From assembly GCA_965197395.1 (NCBI GenBank), contig CBDANB010000005.1, positions 62,001-126,000 of the forward strand: a DNA stretch of 64,000 bases. Reading direction: 5' to 3'. This DNA is from CAZYFH01 sp965197395. GTDB taxonomy: Bacteria; Acidobacteriota; Vicinamibacteria; Vicinamibacterales; UBA8438. Of the stretch, positions 17,242-24,264 are shown piece after piece. The position numbers were made by a program, and so were the translations under genes. Each line of letters opens with the position of its first letter. Within the stretch, counting starts at the first letter, position 1. The notes below the pieces were generated by a model. It had not been told where the DNA came from and searched no databases. It saw nothing but the letters and a program-made list of their open reading frames with translations.

Positions 17242-17536
17242 GCCGAGCTCGTCGCTTGATCGAACGACGTGCGGCCGTGATCTCCTGTTCGATGTCAGCG
17301 CGCGTCAACGAGCCTGAATCGGTGTCGGCCGCACGAGCTCGGATCGCACGGACGGCTTTGCGGGCACGCGCGAACACGAGCTCCTGAACGTCCTCGAGCA
17401 GCGTGGCGTCGCTCGTGGGGACCATGATGCTGCGCGGGACCCCATCCTTCGTGATCACGAGGGCACCGTCACGTTCGAGATCAGCCCAGACCTTGCCGGG
17501 GCTTGCCGCCAGCGTCCGCGATGCAACCGTCTTCAT
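17234..17536 (-). CDS. Phd/YefM-like antitoxin
   Basis: A 100-residue protein. The N-terminal half shows the Phd/YefM pattern: TLAASPGKVWADLERDGALVITKDGVPRSIMVP, that is, the short helix-strand unit with the 'I/V-T-K-D/R-G-x-P' turn. The C-terminal part is basic and helical (RARKAVRAIRARA, RSIKRRARRG) and should wrap around the PIN toxin. The ATG at 17536 is directly preceded by an inverted repeat likely to be its own operator. Confidence 0.8.
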   Translation of the reverse strand: MKTVASRTLAASPGKVWADLERDGALVITKDGVPRSIMVPTSDATLLEDVQELVFARARKAVRAIRARAADTDSGSLTRADIEQEITAARRSIKRRARRG

Positions 17537-17566
17537 GCACTACATTTATATGAACGATCGTAGTGC
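17537..17566. promoter_or_regulatory. Inverted-repeat operator of the PIN/Phd pair
   Basis: The arms GCACTAC (17537-17543) and GTAGTGC (17560-17566) are perfect and separated by 16 A/T-rich bases. The repeat abuts the antitoxin start codon. Type II antitoxins repress their own operons by binding such sites, so this is the probable autoregulatory operator overlapping the promoter. Confidence 0.55.
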
Positions 17567-17606
17567 GTCAAGGGGAAATCCCCTTCGATACGCTCACGAG
17601 TGGAGG

Positions 17607-19829
17607 CTACGCCGCCAGCAGCCGCCACACCTGCGTGACGAGGAAGCAGACCGTCACGCCCATGGCGACCGGCATCAGCGTGGCGACCGTCGTCCACTTC
17701 GCGCTCCGCGTCTCCTTGAAGATCGTGTAGATGGTCGTGGAGCACGGGTTGTGGAGGAGGCTGAACAACATCAGGTTGACGGCGGTCAGGAGCGTCCAAC
17801 CGCCCGCCCGGAGGAGCTCGCCGGTGGCGCCGACGCTGTCGAGCTCGAACATCACGCCGGCGCCGGAGCCGCCAGTGGCGACGTTGGCCGTCAGGACCGT
17901 GAGCATCAGCACCGTCGGCACGACGATCTCGTTCGCGGGAATCGCCACGACATAGGCGAGCAGGATGACCCCGTTCAGGCCGATCAGCAGGCCGAGCGGG
18001 TTGAGCCAGACGACCGAGTGCTCCGCGAGGCTGATCTCGCCGAGCGTGATGTTCGACACGAGCCAGATCACCGCGCCGGCCGGGATCGCGAACATCACCG
18101 CGCGCCAGAGGACAATCAGCGTCCGGTCGATCACCGACGTGTAGAGCGTCTGCAGGACGCGCGGCGGCCGGTACGGCGGCAGCTCCAGGCTGAAGCTGGT
18201 CGCCTCGCCACGGAGCACGGTGCGGGAGAGCAGCCACGACGCTAGGAACATCATGCCGATCCCGAGCACCGCGATGCCGACGACCGCCGCGGCCGACACG
18301 ACGCCGGCGAGCCGCGCCGGCGCGAGCGCGCCGATGAAGATCGACGCAATCAGAATCTGCGTCGGCCAGCGGCCGTTGCAGAGCGAGAAGTTGTTGGTGA
18401 TGATGGCGATCAGCCGCTCGCGCGGGCTGTCGATCACGCGCGTCGCGACGACCCCGGCCGCGTTGCACCCGAAGCCCATGCACATCGTGAGGGCCTGCTT
18501 GCCGTGTGCGCCGGCCGATCGAAAGAGCGCGTCGAGGTTGAACGCCACGCGCGGTAGATAGCCAAAGTCCTCCAGCAGCGTGAAGATGGGGAAAAAGATC
18601 GCCATCGGCGGAAGCATCACGGCCACCACCCAGGCCGTTGCGAGATAGACCCCGTCGAAAATAAACCCGCTCATCCACCACGGCATGGAGATCGCGTCGC
18701 CGAGGCCCTTCAGCCAAGGGTGCACGGTGTCGAGGAGCAACGCGGCGAGCATGGAGGACGGGACGTTGGCGCCTTCGATCGTGATCCAGAAGACGGCGGC
18801 GAGGATCGCCAGCATCAGCGGAAACCCGAGCCAGCGACTGGTCAGCAGGCCGTCGAGCGACCGGTCGAAGTCGAAGCCGGCCTTCTTGAGACCGCGCATC
18901 TGGGCGCCCGTCGCGATCTCCTGCGCGGCGGCGTAGGTCCGTTCCGTGATCCTGTCGTGAAAGTCGGCCGGGAGGTCCCACCGAAGGCGCTGGGCCGCCT
19001 CCAGGACATGCGTGCGCACCGCGTCCGGCACGACAGCGGGTGCCGGACCGTCCGCATCGTCGCCCAGCTGCCCCAGCTCGCCGGACCGGACCGCCTCGAT
19101 CACCGCGTCGTCGGCATTGAGCAGTCGCTGCGAGACCCACCGGCTGTTCGGCACGCTGGGAAACGCGTCGTCGACCACCTGCGCGAGCGACGCGACCGTC
19201 TCCTCGACGACCGGCGCGTGCGACGCCATGCGGAAGGGTGTGGTGCGCTGGTCACCAGTCGCGACCTGGTGCGCCGCGTCGATCAGCTCATCGATGCCGA
19301 CGTTCGACCGCGCGACTCCGCTCACGACCGGCACGCCGAGCTTCGCCTCGAGCCGCTTCGTGTCGACCGCGATCCCGTGGCGCCGCGCCTCGTCGACGAG
19401 GTTGAGAAAGACGACCACCCGGTCGGTGATGTCCAGAATCTGGAGCACGAGGTTGAGGTTGCGCTCGAGCCGTGACGCGTCGACGACCGCGATCGTGACG
19501 TCCGGACGCCCGAAGAGAATGAAGTCGCGCGCGACCTCTTCGTCGGCGCTCCCCGCCTGCAGCGAGTAGGTCCCCGGCAAGTCGACGATCTTCAGCCGCT
19601 TGCCCTCGTGTGCGAACGCGCCCTCGGCGCGGACGATCGTCTTGCCGGGCCAGTTGCCGGTGTGCTGCCGCAGCCCGGTCAACGCGTTGAAGACCGTGCT
19701 CTTGCCGACGTTGGGATTGCCGGCGAGCGCGATCAGAATGTCCCACTTCTCGGGGCTCAGGCCGAGGCGGATCAGGCTCTGCGCGCGATGCTCGGCGCAT
19801 CCGCCGCAGGAGGCTGCGGGCATCGCCAT
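17607..19829 (-). CDS. feoB: Ferrous iron transporter FeoB
   Basis: A 740-residue inner-membrane GTPase-coupled Fe(II) transporter. The N-terminal G domain has G1 GNPNVGKST (about residues 37-45), G2/G3 DLPGTYSLQAG and G4 NLVDEA. The membrane domain shows two Gate-type regions with LPRVAFNLDALFRSAG and CMGFGCNAAGVVATRVIDS, plus LLHNPCSTT near the end. A small CGGC motif sits near the N-terminus. The ATG at 19829 shares its A with the stop of the regulator gene (TGATG) and has AGGAGG seven bases upstream. Length is normal for the family. It is co-transcribed with the DtxR-FeoA fusion, which supplies the FeoA function; no FeoC is seen. A 6-bp hairpin at 17570-17585 lies just beyond the stop. 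Confidence 0.97.
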   Translation of the reverse strand: MAMPAASCGGCAEHRAQSLIRLGLSPEKWDILIALAGNPNVGKSTVFNALTGLRQHTGNWPGKTIVRAEGAFAHEGKRLKIVDLPGTYSLQAGSADEEVARDFILFGRPDVTIAVVDASRLERNLNLVLQILDITDRVVVFLNLVDEARRHGIAVDTKRLEAKLGVPVVSGVARSNVGIDELIDAAHQVATGDQRTTPFRMASHAPVVEETVASLAQVVDDAFPSVPNSRWVSQRLLNADDAVIEAVRSGELGQLGDDADGPAPAVVPDAVRTHVLEAAQRLRWDLPADFHDRITERTYAAAQEIATGAQMRGLKKAGFDFDRSLDGLLTSRWLGFPLMLAILAAVFWITIEGANVPSSMLAALLLDTVHPWLKGLGDAISMPWWMSGFIFDGVYLATAWVVAVMLPPMAIFFPIFTLLEDFGYLPRVAFNLDALFRSAGAHGKQALTMCMGFGCNAAGVVATRVIDSPRERLIAIITNNFSLCNGRWPTQILIASIFIGALAPARLAGVVSAAAVVGIAVLGIGMMFLASWLLSRTVLRGEATSFSLELPPYRPPRVLQTLYTSVIDRTLIVLWRAVMFAIPAGAVIWLVSNITLGEISLAEHSVVWLNPLGLLIGLNGVILLAYVVAIPANEIVVPTVLMLTVLTANVATGGSGAGVMFELDSVGATGELLRAGGWTLLTAVNLMLFSLLHNPCSTTIYTIFKETRSAKWTTVATLMPVAMGVTVCFLVTQVWRLLAA

Positions 19830-20866
19830 CAGGCGACCTCCTCCACGGCGGCGGGGGGTTCGATCCGGATCCACTCGGCCTGCGACCGGCGCAGCGCGAT
19901 GAGTGCCCCCCGGATGCGGTACGCGACCGGGTCGCCGGCGGCGCTCGTCAGCTCCGGCGTGATCTCGGTCCCGGGCACGAGACCGAGGTCGAGCAGGCGC
20001 CGGCGCTGCGTGCCGGAACAGGCTTGCGAGATGCCGACGACGCGCACCGTTTCAGCCTGTCGCGCCGCGAGCAGCGTGGTCCACGGCGTCTCCGCGTGCT
20101 CACCCTCGGGCAGGTAGCGCACGGTGACGTTGCCCGCCGACACGGGGTCGATACTCCACTCGCGCCCGCCGGCGCGAACGCGCACCGCGCGATCGGTCCG
20201 CTCGATGACGTCAAGCCGGACGCCGAGCGCGAGACCGTCGTCCAGCAGCGCGTTGTAGATCTCGCGCGGCTCGTCTTCGAGATGGACGATCTCGACGGCC
20301 CGTCCCGGCTCGGCTGCGACCAGCCCGAGACCCTGGTCCGGCGGTACGTCGCCGGCAGAGGTCGGAATCGGGTCGCCATGGGGATCCCAGCGCGGGTGTC
20401 CGAGGCGTGAGTCGAGGACCTCGACTTGATCGGTCGAGAGCGCGTGCTCCATCCGCTCCGCTTCGTCGTGCCACTCGCCAGCGGGCACACCCGTGCGATC
20501 GGCGAGATAGCGCTCCCACATCCGGTGGGTGCGAACGATGCGCAGCGCCGACTGCTCCCCCTCCGCCGTCAGGGTCGGACCGCTGTCGCCCGTGTGAACG
20601 AGGCCCATCTCCGCCAGACGCGACAGGAGTAGCGCCCCGCGCGCTCGGGAAATCTCCAGCCGCCCGGCGAGGCTCTCCAGCGAGCAGACCTGACCGCCAC
20701 GCTGGCAGGTGTAGACGTGCTTGAGTGCATCTTCGAGACGGACGCGCTCATCGAGCCGGGCCAGGCGCAGGAGTCGGGGCACGACACCGCCCGATGGCCA
20801 GAACACCGCTGCCGCAACGACGGCAAAGACGGCAAACACGAGGAGCGCGAGGCCGGGCTCGACCAT
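19829..20866 (-). CDS. Membrane-anchored DtxR-family regulator fused to FeoA
   Basis: A 345-residue protein from the ATG at 20866. It has an N-terminal membrane helix (LALLVFAVFAVVAAAVFW), then a DtxR-type winged helix (LAGRLEISRARGALLLSRLAEMGLV), and a dimerisation/metal-binding domain with the HDEAERMEHAL motif that supplies His/Glu ligands. A linker and a C-terminal FeoA SH3-like domain follow (RRRLLDLGLVPGTEI, YRIRGALIALRR). It should sense Fe(II)/Mn(II) and control or assist FeoB. A DNA-binding regulator tethered to the membrane is unusual but recurs in Acidobacteria and Bacteroidetes. A TATAAT -10-like box lies about 17 bases before the ATG in an A/T-rich island, and an IS200 copy starts only 45 bases upstream of the gene. 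Confidence 0.88.
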   Translation of the reverse strand: MVEPGLALLVFAVFAVVAAAVFWPSGGVVPRLLRLARLDERVRLEDALKHVYTCQRGGQVCSLESLAGRLEISRARGALLLSRLAEMGLVHTGDSGPTLTAEGEQSALRIVRTHRMWERYLADRTGVPAGEWHDEAERMEHALSTDQVEVLDSRLGHPRWDPHGDPIPTSAGDVPPDQGLGLVAAEPGRAVEIVHLEDEPREIYNALLDDGLALGVRLDVIERTDRAVRVRAGGREWSIDPVSAGNVTVRYLPEGEHAETPWTTLLAARQAETVRVVGISQACSGTQRRRLLDLGLVPGTEITPELTSAAGDPVAYRIRGALIALRRSQAEWIRIEPPAAVEEVA

Positions 20867-20910
20867 TGTTAGATTTTGATTATACAAAAAAAATATCTCT
20901 ATTGCTATAA

Positions 20911-21562
20911 AGTAAGTATCCCCCGGCAAAGCCGGGGGCTTTAGTTGTGAGCCGCTCAAAGCGGCTGACGTGACCGCTGCGCGGTCACTTGAGCCACCTG
21001 ACGGTGGCGGCTCTAGTCCAACGGCAACTGATCCAGCCGCCGATCCTCTCGCTCCTGCTGCTGGATATAGTCCCGGATGATCCGTTCATCACGGCCCACC
21101 GTCGAGACAAAATACCCGCGCGCCCAGAAGTGCTGCCCCACGAAGTTCCGGGACCGCCCCGCAAACTCCCGAGCGATGTGGATCGCGCTCTTCCCCTTGA
21201 GATACCCGATCACCTGCGCCACCGAGTACTTCGGGGGGATCGACACCAACATGTGGACGTGGTCGGGCAGCAGATGCCCCTCCTCCACCTGGCTCTCGCG
21301 GTGCCGCGCCAGCTGCCGCAGCACCTCGCCCAGCTGCTGCCGGACGCCTCCATACATCGCTTTCTTCCGGTACTTCGGAATGAACACTACGTGATACTGG
21401 CAGTGCCATTTCGTATGATTGAGACTTCGGTACGTCGTCATGAGGACTCCTTCTCGTGATGCTTGTGCGGCTCACGGGAAGGAGTTTCCTCACGCGACTC
21501 CCGGATACGTCAAACGCTGCTGGCCGCCCCGGCAAAGCCGGGGGGTCTCCCACGGCAACTAG
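20911..21562 (-). mobile_element. IS200/IS605-family insertion sequence, copy 1
   Basis: This 652-base segment is identical to 59432-60083. It carries a single Y1 transposase gene and no tnpB, as in IS200. Subterminal hairpins are present at both ends: CCCCCGGC/GCCGGGGG at 20920-20938 and the matching CCCCGGC/GCCGGGG near 21528. Three more hairpins follow inside the low-coordinate end (20950-20966, 20970-20988, 20993-21008). Both copies share CTAG at the high-coordinate edge, which may be the retained target tetranucleotide. There are no inverted repeats and no target duplication, as expected. Confidence 0.93.
21013..21441 (-). CDS. tnpA: IS200/IS605 Y1 transposase TnpA
   Basis: A 142-residue HUH/Y1 transposase. 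Typical motifs are KWHCQYHVVFIPKYRKK at the N-terminus, the HUH pair in LPDHVHMLVSIPP, and the C-terminal helix with the catalytic Tyr in RDYIQQQ. Full length and intact, so probably active. It is identical to the second copy at 59534-59962. Confidence 0.97.
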   Translation of the reverse strand: MTTYRSLNHTKWHCQYHVVFIPKYRKKAMYGGVRQQLGEVLRQLARHRESQVEEGHLLPDHVHMLVSIPPKYSVAQVIGYLKGKSAIHIAREFAGRSRNFVGQHFWARGYFVSTVGRDERIIRDYIQQQEREDRRLDQLPLD

Positions 21563-21671
21563 CCCGTGGCACACAAACTAGGGTTGACGCCCTATCCGGG
21601 ACTCGCTGGCGCAGCCGCAGGTCTCGACGCACGAAACGCCGCGGGAACGAGTGGTTGCGGGCACGCCAGGG

Positions 21672-22598
21672 TCAGCGCGTCACGGTAACGATGAGGTTCT
21701 CGCTGGACAGCAGCGCGCCGTCGCCGGCGACGGCGCGGAGCGTGTACGTGCCGGGCTCATCAAAGGTCGCATCGACCTGCCACTTCCCGTCCGCGGGCAC
21801 TGCCGGCAGGATGTAGGGCGGCGACCAGGGAGAATTGGAGTAGACCCGCGTGTCCTGCCACGTCTTCAACTGCGGGATGCTGAAGTTCACCTGTGAGGCG
21901 TCGCCCCGGTAGACGATCCACGAGAGGCGGAGTCCTGGCGGGTTGCCGGGCACGATCTGCCGGGGTGGGGTGTACGCCGGGTGGGGCTTGCCAGGCTCGA
22001 CCGCCGGAGGGGTGTACTCGCCAGAGGGTGATCCGTCGTCGCTGGCGAACGCGACCAGTGTCAGCGGCTCACCGACACCAACTCGGCGCGGTTGGTCGAC
22101 GGCAAGGCTCAGCGATGGCGGCTCGTTCGTGCGCCACTCATCTCGCACCCGACCGAAGTTGGCCCCCATCTCGGTGGCGATCGTTTGTGGATCGAGGAGG
22201 TAGTCGGTCCGGAGCGACCCGTAGGCCCGCTCGGTCTTTCCGTTGGTCGTCAGCGTCCAGACGATTTCCTGTTCTCCGAAATCGGCCGGCGCCTGAACGG
22301 TGAAGAGGAACATGTTCCGGCGGGGGTAAAAGTGTGTCGGCTGACCCTGGTCGGGCCCCCCGGGCTCGATGCGGTTCGCCGGCCCGATCGGCACGTCCAG
22401 CTCCTCTTCCCAGTTTGTATTCATGTATCCGAAGTACAAGGTGTAGGTCCCGTCTTCGTTCGGCGACCATCCCTCGTAGGCGGGGGAGACGCTCTGGCCC
22501 CTGGAAAAGGTGTAGCGAGTCTGGGCGGTGGTGCCCCAGGAGAGGAGCGGCAGCAGGGCGAGCGTCACGACCAGCCGGCGGGATCGGGTCCCCATCAC
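21672..22598 (-). CDS. Secreted two-domain protein of the cytochrome/PHM-like cassette (copy 1)
   Basis: 308 residues with a signal peptide (VVTLALLPLLSWGTTAQ). The N-terminal domain carries VSPAYEGWSPNEDGTYTLYFG, a conserved RIEPGGPDQGQPTHFYPRR loop and FGEQEIVWTLTTNGKTERAYG. The C-terminal domain is a PKD/Ig-like sandwich (LSWIVYRGD, PQLKTWQDTR, FDEPGTYTLRAVAGDG). It is a clear paralogue of the protein at 55941-56861; the two share these landmarks in order. Each copy sits directly downstream of a cytochrome/PHM-like gene, here 21 bases away. I do not recognise a named family. It probably binds or stabilises its cytochrome partner in the periplasm. Confidence 0.75.
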   Translation of the reverse strand: MMGTRSRRLVVTLALLPLLSWGTTAQTRYTFSRGQSVSPAYEGWSPNEDGTYTLYFGYMNTNWEEELDVPIGPANRIEPGGPDQGQPTHFYPRRNMFLFTVQAPADFGEQEIVWTLTTNGKTERAYGSLRTDYLLDPQTIATEMGANFGRVRDEWRTNEPPSLSLAVDQPRRVGVGEPLTLVAFASDDGSPSGEYTPPAVEPGKPHPAYTPPRQIVPGNPPGLRLSWIVYRGDASQVNFSIPQLKTWQDTRVYSNSPWSPPYILPAVPADGKWQVDATFDEPGTYTLRAVAGDGALLSSENLIVTVTR

Positions 22599-22619
22599 CG
22601 TCGTCCAAGCCCCGGAACG

Positions 22620-24107
22620 CTATTGCTGACCGTCTGCCGAGAGCTGTCGCGAAGGGAACTCGACCAGGCACAGCGGACAGCCGATGACATGGTCGTTTGG
22701 TGTCAGTCCCAACCGATCCCGGCGCTCCGCCATCTCACGCTCGAACTGCTCGTCGGTGAGCTCGAGCGCTTCACCGAGGTCGATGAACATGTTGGCCACC
22801 GACCGGCGCCCCCCACCCGACCAGTTCCGCGGGTCGGCGACGTTGCGGTTGGCCACCGTCGTATCGAGCCAGCCGATGATGTGCAGGATGGTCCCCTTCG
22901 GCAGGAGCGGTGCGTAGTCGTCGTCGTAGATGTACTGCTTGACCCAGTTGTGGTCGTATCCCGCGCAGGCCAACGTTTCGATGTTGTGCCCCCAGATCGC
23001 CTCGACGCACATACGCATCCCCGGCGCATGCTGGTGCGGCTCGAAGGAGACGATCCTGGTGTGCTCCTCCAGCACCCGATAGGCATGGAGCTCCTGGTTC
23101 GGCTGGTCCGGCTTGATGTCGATGTCGACACCGTTCCCCACGAACACGCGCGAGTGCCGGATCTCCGGCTCGTAGCCCTTTGGGTGCAGCTTGAACGCGA
23201 ACTTCAAGTGCGCCCGGGTCTCGCGGCCGTTGGCATGCAGGTGTCCCGTCTCGAGCTCCAGCGACGACCCGGCCTTGAGCAACCGGCCGGCGTTGTCGGG
23301 AAAGATGTCCGCGTTACGCCCGACTTCGTGAACGGGGAACCGCGTCGCGCCTTCACCCTCCGCGCCGTCGGGCAGCACGGAGGCGTAGGTCATGTGGTGG
23401 AACACGTACCGGCCGCCAACGGTGTCGCCCGCACCCTCCGCCGGAATGTCGTTGAACTCCTTGACCTCGACCGCCGCCACGTACCGGTCCTCGGTGAGTC
23501 CGGTCGGGATGGTGCCGAGGTTCGTCCACTTGTCCGGTGCTGACGCAGGGACGGTGACCTCCGCCGAATCCAGAATAAGATCGGGCTCGCCGATGGCCCA
23601 GGTGTTCTCGTCGCCGAAGTCGAGCGGCGGCGGCAGGTCGGCGGGATTCCCGAGCGGTGCGCCGCCATCGGCCCAGATGGCGATCTTCTCGATCTCCGCC
23701 TCGCTCAGGGAAGGGTCGTTCTTGTAATGCTGGATGCCGATGTCCTTTTCGATGAACCAGGGCGGCATGGCCCCACGCTCGCTGCGGAGACCGGTCCGCA
23801 TCTTGATGGCGCGCGCCCACGGGCGGACGTCCTCATAGGTGAGCAACGACATCGGCGCCACCGACGCGGGCCGATGGCACGTGCGCCCGCCCAGGACGAC
23901 CTGACAGCTCCGCTGGAGAATCGGGGCGATGTCCTTGGCGAACGTCACCGTGGCGCTGGGCGGGGCATGGCGAACGACTGGCGGGGAGACAGCTCCGCTG
24001 GAGAATCGGGGCGATGTCCTTGGCCCAGGGTGAGCACCCAGGGTGACTGGGGCCAGGAGCCCCAGCAGACCGGCGAGCGGAAGCCGCAAACGGTTCGTGG
24101 CGTTCAT
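22620..24107 (-). CDS. Cytochrome c / PHM-like copper-domain fusion protein (copy 1, haem motif interrupted)
   Basis: 495 residues from the ATG at 24107 (GAGGAAG upstream), with a signal peptide (LPLAGLLGLLAPVTLGA). The N-terminal c-type domain is recognisable (FAKDIAPILQRSCQ, then PWARAIKMRTGLRSERGAMPP). The haem site reads CQV-VLGGRT-CHRP instead of CxxCH, as if 18 bases (23880-23897) were inserted in CQVCHRP. The C-terminal half resembles copper type II ascorbate-dependent monooxygenase C-domains: HLHANGRETRAH, FEPHQHAPGMRMC, YDHNWVKQY, LLPKGTI and NRNVADPRNW. The paralogue at 54406-55944 keeps CQKCH. Whether this copy still binds haem is doubtful. Its leader also contains part of a 37-base duplication. 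Confidence 0.75.
   Translation of the reverse strand: MNATNRLRLPLAGLLGLLAPVTLGAHPGPRTSPRFSSGAVSPPVVRHAPPSATVTFAKDIAPILQRSCQVVLGGRTCHRPASVAPMSLLTYEDVRPWARAIKMRTGLRSERGAMPPWFIEKDIGIQHYKNDPSLSEAEIEKIAIWADGGAPLGNPADLPPPLDFGDENTWAIGEPDLILDSAEVTVPASAPDKWTNLGTIPTGLTEDRYVAAVEVKEFNDIPAEGAGDTVGGRYVFHHMTYASVLPDGAEGEGATRFPVHEVGRNADIFPDNAGRLLKAGSSLELETGHLHANGRETRAHLKFAFKLHPKGYEPEIRHSRVFVGNGVDIDIKPDQPNQELHAYRVLEEHTRIVSFEPHQHAPGMRMCVEAIWGHNIETLACAGYDHNWVKQYIYDDDYAPLLPKGTILHIIGWLDTTVANRNVADPRNWSGGGRRSVANMFIDLGEALELTDEQFEREMAERRDRLGLTPNDHVIGCPLCLVEFPSRQLSADGQQ
23903..24024. repeat. 37-base direct repeat inside the 5' part of the cytochrome/PHM-like gene
   Basis: Bases 23903-23939 and 23988-24024 are identical (37 of 37), 85 bases apart. 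The lower copy encodes the family-conserved AKDIAPILQRSC; the upper copy is read in another frame as an untypical leader segment (PRTSPRFSSGAVS). A local duplication has therefore rewritten the N-terminal linker of this gene. Confidence 0.9.
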
Positions 24108-24211
24108 CAAAGACACTTCCTCAGAGATTGACAGAAACACGCTAACAGTATTGCCGACACGGAGCGCCGCGGCAACCAAGCCTAATCACGGAGCTCACGT
24201 GCGTTGCCAAT

Positions 24212-24261
24212 GTAGGGCGGGGCTTCAGCCCCGCCTCGCAGGCCTAAAGGCCTGCGCCTAC
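24212..24261. repeat. Three-way-junction intergenic palindrome
   Basis: A 50-base structure between the cytochrome/PHM-like gene and the quinoprotein gene. Outer arms GTAGG (24212-24216) and CCTAC (24257-24261) enclose two perfect hairpins: GCGGGGCT-TC-AGCCCCGC and CGCAGGCCT-AA-AGGCCTGCG (24237-24256). It can fold as a cloverleaf of three stems. The form is that of mobile REP/BIME-type elements and it may also stop transcription. Confidence 0.8.
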
Positions 24262-24264
24262 GGC

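Noticed and set aside
17570..17585. Hairpin after feoB as a terminator
   Set aside because: The six-base stem AAGGGG/CCCCTT is real, but no U-tract follows in the direction of feoB transcription; left as a note in the feoB entry.
24200..24262. tRNA-like cloverleaf
   Set aside because: The stems are 5, 8 and 9 bp without anticodon-arm or T-loop consensus; it is a palindromic repeat.
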